A stretch of DNA of 42,249 bases from an uncultured Prevotellaceae bacterium (lineage in GTDB: Bacteria > Bacteroidota > Bacteroidia > Bacteroidales > Bacteroidaceae), in contig CACYPF010000018.1 of the NCBI GenBank assembly GCA_902776195.1, positions 1 through 42,249 on the forward strand, read 5' to 3'. Of the stretch, positions 34,011 through 40,934 are shown piece after piece. Position numbers and translations under genes: made by a program. The notes below the pieces were generated by a model. The model was not told where the DNA came from. It did not search any database and saw only the letters and a list, made by a program, of their open reading frames with translations. Numbering within the stretch: the first letter of the stretch is position 1; each line of letters begins with the position of its first letter.

Positions 34011-34438
34011 TTCTTCTTTTTATCTGCAGGGATGGCAAATCGGAAGGGAATCGTAAATTTCACTCGCACAACCTTTCCATTCTGCTTACCAGGAGTCCAT
34101 TTGGGTAACGCTTTTACCACACGGATAGCCTCAGCATCAAGAGAGGGCCATGTCCCCTTGACAACCTCCGCATCATTGACACTGCCGTCTTTCTCCACAA
34201 CGAAGTTCACAATCACAAGTCCTTCCTTCTGTTGTTTCTCTGCATCCTCAGGATATTTCATGGTGTCCCCTATGAACCTCATGAGTTCACTCATACCACC
34301 AGGGAACTCTGGCATCTGCTCAACAACATCATATACTTTCTCCTTTGTACTTGCCTCATTGGACACAACGGTCTTCTGTGCTTGTACGGTTAATGTCAGA
34401 CCTGCTGACATCATGGCTAATAAAATAATTCTTTTCAT
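34007..34438 (-). CDS. Small secreted TonB C-terminal-domain protein
   Basis: A 143-residue protein with a cleavable signal peptide (MKRIILLAMMSAGLTLTVQAQ) and a TonB C-terminal domain: MPEFPGGMSELMRFI, the VNFVVEKDGSVNDAEVVKG strands and ALPKWTPGKQNGKVVRVKFTIPF. It has neither a membrane anchor nor the proline-rich spacer of a true TonB, so it probably does not transduce energy from ExbBD. More likely it binds a partner in the periplasm. It is co-transcribed with the TPR-HTH regulator, which could monitor or control it. Confidence 0.8.
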   Translation of the reverse strand: MKRIILLAMMSAGLTLTVQAQKTVVSNEASTKEKVYDVVEQMPEFPGGMSELMRFIGDTMKYPEDAEKQQKEGLVIVNFVVEKDGSVNDAEVVKGTWPSLDAEAIRVVKALPKWTPGKQNGKVVRVKFTIPFRFAIPADKKKK

Positions 34439-34495
34439 CTTTCTTACTTGTTTTTAGAGTAAATAACTAAATTGACTTAAAGTGTTCGAACGCTG

Positions 34496-34526
34496 CAAAA
34501 GTAGTTCTTTTCCCAAAACCATGCAA
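34496..34526 (-). promoter_or_regulatory. Promoter of the TonB-domain/TPR-HTH operon
   Basis: Minus strand: TTG (34526-34524), 20-bp spacer, TACTTTTG (34503-34496). The 5' leader to the ATG is about 50 nt. Confidence 0.75.
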
Positions 34527-34598
34527 GAAAATTATTACATGAGATTACACTATCCGTCATTTTTTAATTTTGAGTAATCATTATTCCAAAATCTTTTG

Positions 34599-34606
34599 TA
34601 TTTTTG
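34599..34606 (+). promoter_or_regulatory. -7 element of the hemolysin III gene
   Basis: TATTTTTG ends 7 bp before ATG 34614, so the mRNA should be leaderless or nearly so. It decides the start codon. Confidence 0.65.
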
Positions 34607-34613
34607 TAGCCAA

Positions 34614-35264
34614 ATGGCAATCAAGTACACTCATAAGGAGGAACTATGGAACGCATGGAGCCATGCTGGAGGCATCGTGATGGGTGTCGCTTTCGGCATT
34701 GTGTTCCTGGTGATGGCTTTCAAGGGTGACAACCCTTGGGCACGACTGGGTGTATGCCTTTACCTCTTTGGAATGCTGGGCAGTTATATCGCCTCCACTA
34801 TTTACCATACCCTTCCTCGCCGCTCGAAATGGAAGGAGCGGCTGCGCAAATGGGACCATGCCGCCATCTATTGGCACATTGCAGGCTCATACTCACCACT
34901 TACATTGGTGGCTCTGCGCACACAAGGTTATTGGGGATGGAGCCTCTTTATCTTCGTATGGACCTGTGCGATAGCGGGTACCATCGTGAGTTTCATCAAA
35001 CTGAAGGAGCATTCTAATGTCGAGACGTTCTGTTACGTGGGTATGGGGTTAAGTGTCCTGGTTGCTTTCAAACCACTCCTTGACTCCGTATCAACCGCCG
35101 CAGTGATATGGATTATCGCAGAGGGAGTGTGTTATATCACCGGTGCCCTCTTCTATTCGTTCAACAAGAAGCGTTATATGCACTCCGTCTTCCACTTCTT
35201 CGTCCTTGCCGGCAGCATCTGCCATATCATCGCCGTATGGGACGTGCTGATGGAATACATATAA
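34614..35264 (+). CDS. Hemolysin III family (PAQR-like) membrane protein
   Basis: A 216-residue protein with seven membrane helices. Family motifs are NAWSHAGGIVMG at the start, STIYHTLP after helix 2, LRKWDHAAIYWHIAGSYSP and a final MHSVFHFFVLAGSICHI with metal-binding histidines as in PAQR/hydrolase-like CREST proteins. Its function in bacteria is uncertain; a lipid-hydrolase or membrane-homeostasis role is discussed for the family. ATG 34614 follows the promoter directly. It is monocistronic and ends at a strong hairpin. Confidence 0.88.
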   Translation: MAIKYTHKEELWNAWSHAGGIVMGVAFGIVFLVMAFKGDNPWARLGVCLYLFGMLGSYIASTIYHTLPRRSKWKERLRKWDHAAIYWHIAGSYSPLTLVALRTQGYWGWSLFIFVWTCAIAGTIVSFIKLKEHSNVETFCYVGMGLSVLVAFKPLLDSVSTAAVIWIIAEGVCYITGALFYSFNKKRYMHSVFHFFVLAGSICHIIAVWDVLMEYI

Positions 35265-35265
35265 A

Positions 35266-35297
35266 AAGAAGACCGCCTCTTGCGAAGCGGTCTTCTT
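35266..35297. terminator. Bidirectional intrinsic terminator between hemolysin III and the CoA-transferase
   Basis: AAGAAGACCGC (35266-35276) pairs perfectly with GCGGTCTTCTT (35287-35297) around a 10-nt loop. A/T-rich flanks on both sides serve the two convergent genes. Confidence 0.85.
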
Positions 35298-35310
35298 CAT
35301 CATATTTCAT

Positions 35311-36816
35311 TTATTTGATATATTCCGAGAAATCGGTGAGTTTCATGTCGCCCTTGCGAGCCAAGGTGTCGTGCATGGCGAAGGCAGCAGTGAGACAGTG
35401 GCGGGTATGACCGCCAGTGCCTAACTTCAGGTAGTCCCAGAGGAGCTGCTTGTAGTCAGGATGCGCACAGTTCTCGATGATGGTCTGCGCACGCTGCATA
35501 GGTGACTTGCCACGCAGGTCGGCAACACCCTGTTCGGTGACGATGACATTCACATCATGCTCTGAGCTGTCCTGGTGCGTCACGAAGGGAACGATACTGG
35601 AGATCAGACCGCCCTTAGCCACTGAGGGACAGGTGAAGATGGACAGGTAAGCGTTGCGGATGAAGTCACCAGAGCCACCGATACCGTTCATCATCTTCGT
35701 ACCACTGATATGTGTAGAGTTGGCATTACCATACAGGTCTACCTCGATGGCAGTGTTGATAGCGATCACACCCAGGCGGCGGATGATGGCAGGGTGGTTA
35801 CTGATCTCACTCTGACGCAGTGTCAGGTGGTCCTTGAAATAGTCCATATTGCCATATACCTGCTTCAAGCACTCGTTAGAGACTGTCAGTGAGCAGGCAG
35901 AGGCATCCTTCACACGTCCGTTCATCATCATACCTACCACAGCATCCTGCAGTACCTCGGTATAGATATTGAAGTCGGGCACATGCTTATCCTCACCCAG
36001 CGCTCCTAAGATAGCGTTGGCAGTAGAGCCCACACCGCTCTGCAAGGGCAGGAACTCCTTTGGGATACGACCCGCATGCAACTCGTCAACGAGGAACTCG
36101 GCGGTCAGGTATCCGATCTTCTCAGTCACAGGATCGCTGTCCTTGAAGGCACGAGCCTCATCAGGGATGTTACACTCTACGACACCTACCACCTTGTCCT
36201 TGGGTATCGTCACGTAGGGAACACCGATACGGTCGCTGACACTGAAGATGGGGATGGGTTTGCGATAAGGGGGATCCAATGGCTCGTAAACGTCATGGAT
36301 ATACTTGGCATTGGGGTTATGGAAGGAGTTGAGCTCCAGGATAACGTGCTTGGCAAGACGGGCTGCCGTGGGAGAGATTCCGCCGGCGGCTGTCAGATAG
36401 ACACGATAGTCGTTGCCTACCTCCTCGATGTCACACACCTCCAGAATCGCCCAGTCCACCTGTCCGTAGAAACCATAGCGTAACTCCTGAGCCATGTGTG
36501 AGAGGTGCAGGTCATTGTAAGGAATCTCACCAGCATTCACGTGCTTGCGGAAATCAGGGTTGGTGGTGTAAGGAGCACGGTACTTGATAGCCTGTGCGTT
36601 TGACAGGTCACCATCCGTTGACTGACCGGTAGAGGCACCAGTGAAGATGCCTACCTTGAACTCACGTCCTGCCTCATGCTCTGCAATGGCAAGCTTTGCT
36701 AACTCTTTAGTGGTTGCCTTAGCCACACCGGCAGGCGTAAACCCACTCATGGCGATGTTCTCGCCATTCTTAATCAGTGCTGCAGCCTCTGCAGCAGTCA
36801 TGCGTGTATAAGCCAT
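35311..36816 (-). CDS. Succinate:acetate CoA-transferase / acetyl-CoA hydrolase family
   Basis: A 501-residue family I CoA-transferase. It shows GFTPAGVAK at 25-33, FTGASTGQSTDG at 58-69, LQSGVGSTANAILGAL at 258-273, FNIYTEVLQDAV with the catalytic glutamate E287, and GTKMMNGIGGSGDF. This matches AarC/Cat1-type enzymes that exchange CoA between succinate and acetate, which fits the succinate- and acetate-producing fermentation of Prevotella. The gene has its own promoter, divergent from cysS. Confidence 0.88.
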   Translation of the reverse strand: MAYTRMTAAEAAALIKNGENIAMSGFTPAGVAKATTKELAKLAIAEHEAGREFKVGIFTGASTGQSTDGDLSNAQAIKYRAPYTTNPDFRKHVNAGEIPYNDLHLSHMAQELRYGFYGQVDWAILEVCDIEEVGNDYRVYLTAAGGISPTAARLAKHVILELNSFHNPNAKYIHDVYEPLDPPYRKPIPIFSVSDRIGVPYVTIPKDKVVGVVECNIPDEARAFKDSDPVTEKIGYLTAEFLVDELHAGRIPKEFLPLQSGVGSTANAILGALGEDKHVPDFNIYTEVLQDAVVGMMMNGRVKDASACSLTVSNECLKQVYGNMDYFKDHLTLRQSEISNHPAIIRRLGVIAINTAIEVDLYGNANSTHISGTKMMNGIGGSGDFIRNAYLSIFTCPSVAKGGLISSIVPFVTHQDSSEHDVNVIVTEQGVADLRGKSPMQRAQTIIENCAHPDYKQLLWDYLKLGTGGHTRHCLTAAFAMHDTLARKGDMKLTDFSEYIK

Positions 36817-36846
36817 TTCTTTTCGTTATTAATTCCAATTTGGCTG

Positions 36847-36854
36847 CAAAGATA
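36847..36854 (-). promoter_or_regulatory. -7 element of the CoA-transferase gene
   Basis: TATCTTTG on the minus strand, 30 bp before the ATG. The -33 position falls in the AATTAGG heptamer array. Confidence 0.7.
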
Positions 36855-36860
36855 CAAATT

Positions 36861-36895
36861 AATTAGGAATTAGGAATTAGAAATTAGGAATTATT
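36861..36895. repeat. AATTAGG heptamer array between divergent promoters
   Basis: AATTAGG, AATTAGG, AATTAGA, AATTAGG and a partial AATTATT occupy exactly the gap between the -7 boxes of the CoA-transferase gene and cysS. Confidence 0.85.
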
Positions 36896-36898
36896 TCG

Positions 36899-36906
36899 TA
36901 ACTTTG
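36899..36906 (+). promoter_or_regulatory. -7 element of cysS
   Basis: TAACTTTG, 19 bp before the cysS ATG at 36926. No TTG 20 bp upstream; the heptamer array is there instead. Confidence 0.7.
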
Positions 36907-36925
36907 CACGCAAAATCATCAAATT

Positions 36926-38416
36926 ATGGAATCAAAGTTAGTCATTTATAATACACTGACTCGTCAGAAAGAGCGTTTCGAACCCTTACATGCCCCCAAT
37001 GTAGGTATGTATGTCTGTGGTCCCACCGTCTATGGTGACCCCCATCTGGGACATGCCCGTCCCGCCATCACCTTCGACTTGGTGTTCCGCTACCTGAAAC
37101 ACTTAGGCTATAAGGTGCGCTATGTCCGTAACATCACGGATGTGGGGCATTTAGAGCATGATGCCGACGAGGGAGAGGACAAGATTGCCAAGAAGGCACG
37201 GCTGGAGCAGTTGGAGCCGATGGAGATCGCCCAGTATTACACCAACCGCTATCACCAGGCAATGGAGGCGCTGAACGTGCTGCCTCCCTCTATCGAGCCG
37301 CATGCCACCGGGCATATCATCGAGCAGCAGCAACTGGTGCAGCAGATCATAGACAACGGTTTTGCCTACGAGTCGAACGGTTCTATCTATTTCGACATAG
37401 AGGCATATAACAAGAAATATCACTATGGCATCCTGAGTGGACGCACCTTGGAGAACATCAAGGACGAGAGCCGTGAACTGGCTGGTGTGGGTGAGAAACA
37501 CAACCAGGCAGACTTCGCCCTCTGGAAGAAAGCACAGCCGGAGCACATCATGCGCTGGCCGTCTCCCTGGAGCGACGGCTTCCCCGGCTGGCACTGTGAG
37601 TGTACGGCGATGGGACGTAAATACTTAGGTGAGACGTTTGACATCCATGGCGGCGGCATGGACTTGGTATTCCCACACCATGAGTGTGAGATAGCACAGG
37701 CTACTGCCTCGATGGGACACTCTGCCGTGAAATATTGGATGCATAACAACATGCTGACCATCAACGGACAGAAGATGGGTAAGTCGTATAATAACTTCAT
37801 CACCTTGGAGCAGTTCTTCACCGGTAACCATCCGTTGCTGGAGAAAGCCTACTCGGCAATGACCATCCGCTTCTTCGTGCTCTCCGCCCACTACCGTGGT
37901 ACGGTAGACTTCTCGAACGAGGCGTTGCAGGCGGCAGAGAAGGGACTGGAGAAGTTGATGAATGCCATCAGTGACTTGGAGCGCATACAACCTTCTGACA
38001 AATGCGACGCGGAGACGGAGAGAGTCGTCAAGAGCCTGCGCCAGAAATGCTACGATGCGATGAACGACGACTTTGCCACGCCTCAGGTCATCAGCCATCT
38101 CTTCGAGGCTTGCACGGTGGTCAACAAACTCGTCGACCACAAGGCGGCCATCTGTGCCGACTGTCTGAAAGAGCTCTCAGAGACCATGCGTCTCTTCGCC
38201 TTTGACATCCTCGGACTCAGAGAGGAGAAGGGCAACAGTAATGCGGAGCGTGAGGAAGCCTTCGGCAAGGTGGTGGATATGGTACTCGAACTGCGTGCCA
38301 AGGCTAAGGCTGACAAGGACTGGGCTACCTCCGACAAGATCCGTGACGAGCTTGCCGCTGCCGGCTTTGAGGTGAAGGACACCAAGGACGGCGTCACATG
38401 GCGGCTGAATAAGTAA
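36926..38416 (+). CDS. cysS: Cysteinyl-tRNA synthetase
   Basis: A 496-residue class I aminoacyl-tRNA synthetase. It shows the zinc cysteine C31 in YVCGPTVYG, the HIGH-type motif as HLGH (40-43), WHCECTAMG and HHECEIAQ as further zinc ligands, and the KMSKS-type loop as KMGKS (283-287). The C-terminal DALR/anticodon region is present and the length is normal. It is monocistronic, with a promoter at 36899-36906 and a terminator at 38423-38452. Confidence 0.95.
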   Translation: MESKLVIYNTLTRQKERFEPLHAPNVGMYVCGPTVYGDPHLGHARPAITFDLVFRYLKHLGYKVRYVRNITDVGHLEHDADEGEDKIAKKARLEQLEPMEIAQYYTNRYHQAMEALNVLPPSIEPHATGHIIEQQQLVQQIIDNGFAYESNGSIYFDIEAYNKKYHYGILSGRTLENIKDESRELAGVGEKHNQADFALWKKAQPEHIMRWPSPWSDGFPGWHCECTAMGRKYLGETFDIHGGGMDLVFPHHECEIAQATASMGHSAVKYWMHNNMLTINGQKMGKSYNNFITLEQFFTGNHPLLEKAYSAMTIRFFVLSAHYRGTVDFSNEALQAAEKGLEKLMNAISDLERIQPSDKCDAETERVVKSLRQKCYDAMNDDFATPQVISHLFEACTVVNKLVDHKAAICADCLKELSETMRLFAFDILGLREEKGNSNAEREEAFGKVVDMVLELRAKAKADKDWATSDKIRDELAAAGFEVKDTKDGVTWRLNK

Positions 38417-38422
38417 ACAAAC

Positions 38423-38452
38423 AAAAACCGAGGTGATACAACCTCGGTTTTT
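38423..38452. terminator. Bidirectional intrinsic terminator between cysS and the C1 peptidase
   Basis: AAAAACCGAGGT (38423-38434) pairs with ACCTCGGTTTTT (38441-38452) around a 6-nt loop, with T-rich tails in both directions. It touches the stop codon of the leftward gene. Confidence 0.88.
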
Positions 38453-39279
38453 TATTGTCCATACGCCTCCCGTGTCATATAGACGGCGACGGTCTTGTCA
38501 CGCAAATAAGGTGCCGACATATACATCAGTCCGTCGTAGGGATTATTCGTACCCCATGAGTTCTTCATGGTGAAGAACATCCGTCCGTGAGGGTCACGGG
38601 CTATACCTATTATTGCCATACAGTGGTTGTCTGTCGGCTCGGTATTGAAATGACTGTCGGCAATACCCTCTGCGAACGAGAATCCCAGTTCATTGATGTC
38701 ACCCTCCCAACAGACGGCATGACGGTTGCGGATGGCTCGCTCGACATGGGCGAGCAACGAGTCCTTGGGGATATTCCAGAAACGGTTACGCTCCCAGTTG
38801 TCGGGCAGGTCTAACACCACATACCGGTTATAGGGATAGTCCTCGTTGGAGGTCAGGGCGATATACTCATCAGGGGCACAGACACTATGAGCGAACTCCT
38901 GGGGGGTATAGCGGGCTCCCAGCATAAACACCCATTTCGGAAGGGGCAGCTGGTGATAGGTGGAGTCGGGATAGACATCATAAGGTACGATACCCTGTCG
39001 CCCTATGATATTCAATAAGGTAGAACCCATGGCACGCAAGTGCCGTTTCTTCATCACCCTCTCGATATACGCCGTCGACAGATGCACGGAGTCCCCTCGT
39101 GCGATATGCTCCGACTCTATCGTGGCGAGCATCGCATACGCCCAGCAGTAATCAGTATGCCCCTGGTCCTTGACAGGTGTCATCGGCAGCCGTACCTCAT
39201 CCGTAAACACCACCTTCGGTCGTTTCTGACAACCGACAAGGGCGAATACCATGAGTAAATAAAAGAGTCTCTTTATCAT
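38452..39279 (-). CDS. Papain-like (C1) cysteine peptidase lipoprotein
   Basis: 275 residues from ATG 39279. The N-terminus is a lipoprotein signal with lipobox ALVGC (C17). The C1 catalytic set is complete: oxyanion Q39 in PVKDQG, nucleophile C45 in DYCWAYA, H219 in TDNHCMAI and N240 in MKNSWGT. It resembles bacterial C1A peptidases without a clear propeptide. The frame continues 16 codons further upstream, but the -7 box at 39287-39294 makes ATG 39279 the sensible start. Probably anchored at the outer membrane and active on extracellular or periplasmic peptides. Confidence 0.85.
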   Translation of the reverse strand: MIKRLFYLLMVFALVGCQKRPKVVFTDEVRLPMTPVKDQGHTDYCWAYAMLATIESEHIARGDSVHLSTAYIERVMKKRHLRAMGSTLLNIIGRQGIVPYDVYPDSTYHQLPLPKWVFMLGARYTPQEFAHSVCAPDEYIALTSNEDYPYNRYVVLDLPDNWERNRFWNIPKDSLLAHVERAIRNRHAVCWEGDINELGFSFAEGIADSHFNTEPTDNHCMAIIGIARDPHGRMFFTMKNSWGTNNPYDGLMYMSAPYLRDKTVAVYMTREAYGQ

Positions 39280-39286
39280 TTGGCGG

Positions 39287-39294
39287 CAAAGATA
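39287..39294 (-). promoter_or_regulatory. -7 element of the C1 peptidase gene
   Basis: TATCTTTG on the minus strand, 7 bp before ATG 39279. Implies a very short leader. Confidence 0.65.
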
Positions 39295-39335
39295 ACATAA
39301 AATTTCGATTAAACGAAGAGAAAGCACGTGAAATT

Positions 39336-39372
39336 AAAGAAACTGTCGCAGACCCTCGCGGGCTTGCGACAG
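39336..39372 (-). terminator. GCGA-capped hairpin with U-rich tail, likely end of the ncRNA
   Basis: On the minus strand CUGUCGCA pairs with UGCGACAG (39372-39343), with an inner CCC-GCGA-GGG cap, followed by UUUCUUU (39342-39336). It lies upstream of the C1 peptidase promoter and would insulate it. Confidence 0.6.
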
Positions 39373-39497
39373 ATACTTTGCCTTCCCTTTGGAGGCGTTT
39401 TCCTTCAAAAACTGACCTACCCTCACGGGCAGGCAGTTTGCTTTTAACATTTTAGTTTAACAATTAAACATTTTCCTTGTTACCAAGAAAAAGTCGC

Positions 39498-39551
39498 CGC
39501 AAAAGCGAGGAGTCGAACCTCTCCACTGCTCACCGTCTGAGCCGCTTTGCG
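39498..39551 (-). other. tRNA-elbow-like three-way junction without anticodon arm
   Basis: In the minus-strand RNA CGCAAAGCG (39551-39543) pairs with CGCUUUUGCG (39507-39498), leaving one bulged U. Inside are a D-arm-like hairpin GCUC-AGACGGU-GAGC (39542-39528, with GG at the G18-G19 position) and a T-arm-like hairpin GAGG-UUCGACU-CCUC (39521-39507). GGUUCGACUCC matches the tRNA B-box exactly. Only about six nucleotides separate the two arms, so there is no anticodon arm, and no CCA follows. Confidence 0.55.
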
Positions 39552-39903
39552 CTCTTCCACAAAAACCATAGAAAAAAATGCCCTACCCACGCTGTGACAT
39601 TACACACGCCACGGCATACTACACCCTGTAGGCATATATATGCAAAGAGAGTATCGCCATCACTGGCATACACCTTAATAACATATAAAAGGGAAACAGT
39701 AGCCGCAGGCGAATGTAATCATCTACCCACGCGGACGCCTCTGTTGCATCACCTCTGTACGAATAATCAAACTTGCGAGATCTGAAATCACAGACAGGTA
39801 ACGTTAGAAAACGCCCTTCCAAGACTGGTCGTACAACTGACCTAAGGTCTCATTCCAACAATATTGTTTTAAAGCCGTCCACACATGGACACACTTACAA
39901 ATG

Positions 39904-39935
39904 CAAAGGTAGTGCTTTTATTTGAATCCGCCAAA
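39904..39935 (-). promoter_or_regulatory. Promoter of the candidate ncRNA
   Basis: Minus strand: TTTG (39935-39932), 20-bp spacer, TACCTTTG (39911-39904). Both boxes are identical to those of the lpxL-type promoter at 14120-14151. The expected start of transcription is near 39898. Confidence 0.75.
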
Positions 39936-40026
39936 TAATTTCCTGTTTTTTTGACTTTCCAACGTTAACGATATTATGGGGCATCTTACGAAAAGTCTTT
40001 TACAAATTAAGGAAGTGAATCATGCG

Positions 40027-40045
40027 GTCATCGACGAAGTCGCTT
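40027..40045. repeat. Dispersed 19-bp repeat, intergenic copy
   Basis: GTCATCGACGAAGTCGCTT, identical to 6549-6567 inside the second GT87 gene. A degenerate copy is at 41059-41077. It contains the small inverted repeat CGAC/GTCG. Confidence 0.75.
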
Positions 40046-40081
40046 GCCAGAGCAAGAACCATCCCCGAGTTTTTTGGTCCT

Positions 40082-40894
40082 TCATTTTAACAGTTTCCTA
40101 TTATCATTCCCCTCCAGCACTTGCATTTGTTGAATGGCTATCTGATTGAGTCTCACAAGTCTTTCACCTTGTGGCATCCCATCATTAATAAGAACTGCAT
40201 TGATATTCTCCATATTTGACAAACATATCAATTCGTTGATGGTGGCATAGTCGCGGATATTGCCCTTCAGTTCAGGATTTGCCTCCCGCCATTGCTTAGC
40301 TGTCTTTCCAAACATTGCGACATTAAGAACATCGGCTTCTTCGGCATAGATAACACTTGCCTGTGCAGAAGTTACTTCTTCTGGGACTAAATGGCTTTTG
40401 ATGGCATCTGTATGGATATGATAGTTAATCTTAGAGAGTTCCCTTTTGGCTGTCCATCCCAATTGCTTCTGCTCCTCCTCTTTCAGTCTTTGGAACTCGT
40501 CAATCAGGTAAAGTTTGAAAGTAACACTAATAGCGGTACCAAACTCAAAAGCTATATCCTTGAATGCGTAGGTACCACCATATCGTCCTTTCTTCACGAT
40601 AATACCGATAGCATTTGTCTTCTCAATCCACTCACTAACACTCATAACAAAACTTGGTAAACCAGCATGCATTCTAAAGTGGTCAAATTCGACCACTTTA
40701 AAATTTGGGTTGTGAATCATCTCCCAAGTACCGAGAAACTCAATAGTATATCTTGTGCGGATCCAGTTCTTGATGATGTCAGCCGCACGGCTTTCACTTT
40801 GTTTTCCATTAGCCATATCGGTTAGAGAAATGTAGTCTCTGTCATTATAGGATATGACTGTTATCTCAGTATTCTGAACGTTAAGCTTTGCCAT
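40082..40894 (-). CDS. KilA-N domain protein
   Basis: A 270-residue protein. Residues about 12-125 form a KilA-N (APSES-related) DNA-binding domain: YISLTDMAN, RAADIIKNWIRTRYTIEFLGTWE, MSVSEWIEKTNAIGIIVKKGRYGGTYAFKDIAFEFG. The C-terminal half (EEQKQLGWTAKRELSKINYHIHTDAIK..., then FGKTAKQWREANPELKGNIRDYATINELICLSNMEN) is helical and typical of chromosomal Bacteroidales KilA-N proteins. The family is best known from phages and mobile elements, where it is thought to bind DNA. It has its own promoter. Role here is unknown. Confidence 0.82.
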   Translation of the reverse strand: MAKLNVQNTEITVISYNDRDYISLTDMANGKQSESRAADIIKNWIRTRYTIEFLGTWEMIHNPNFKVVEFDHFRMHAGLPSFVMSVSEWIEKTNAIGIIVKKGRYGGTYAFKDIAFEFGTAISVTFKLYLIDEFQRLKEEEQKQLGWTAKRELSKINYHIHTDAIKSHLVPEEVTSAQASVIYAEEADVLNVAMFGKTAKQWREANPELKGNIRDYATINELICLSNMENINAVLINDGMPQGERLVRLNQIAIQQMQVLEGNDNRKLLK

Positions 40895-40923
40895 AGAATA
40901 GTCTCAATTATAAATTACTCGTG

Positions 40924-40931
40924 CAAAGATA
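40924..40931 (-). promoter_or_regulatory. -7 element of the KilA-N gene
   Basis: TATCTTTG on the minus strand, 29 bp before the ATG. No matching -33 element. Confidence 0.6.
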
Positions 40932-40934
40932 GTG

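Larger units (their letters stand above)
39336..39898 (-). ncRNA. Candidate large structured non-coding RNA (about 560 nt)
   Basis: A full consensus promoter (39904-39935) fires leftward into a stretch with no credible gene. Predicted RNA hairpins, in transcription order, include GUCC/GGAC (near 39888), GCGUU-UUCU-AACGU (39801-39814), GUAUGCCA-GUGA-UGGC(G)AUAC (39671-39651), CUACA-GGG-UGUAG, a tRNA-elbow-like junction (39551-39498), a GUAA-capped stem (39492-39471), GUUUAA-UUG-UUAAAC (39469-39455), a GUGA-capped stem (39439-39409), GCCU...AGGC (39396-39380) and a GCGA-capped stem with a U-rich tail (39372-39336). GNRA loops appear only when read on this strand. CTACCCACGC occurs twice (39583-39592, 39723-39732). 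The best small reading frame (about 67 codons, non-ATG start) is unconvincing. tmRNA and RNase P consensus elements are absent. The end could be near 39485 if the first U-run terminates. Confidence 0.5.

Noticed and set aside
39498-39565. An ordinary tRNA gene on the minus strand
   Set aside because: D- and T-arm consensus are present, but there is no anticodon arm, no U8 and no CCA, so it cannot decode. Kept as a tRNA-like domain instead.
39477-39785. A 102-residue plus-strand reading frame
   Set aside because: H/R/T-rich composition without any recognisable domain, antisense to the RNA candidate and without a promoter.
39619-39822. A 67-residue minus-strand reading frame (DATEASAWVDDYIRLRLL...)
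   Set aside because: Needs a TTG start, has no ribosome binding site and overlaps strong RNA hairpins. It cannot be excluded without conservation data, but the RNA explanation fits better.
39336-39898. tmRNA or RNase P RNA
   Set aside because: No tmRNA 5' GGGG-type acceptor strand or CCA end, and no GAGGAAAGUCC or ACAGAA RNase P core sequences on the minus strand.
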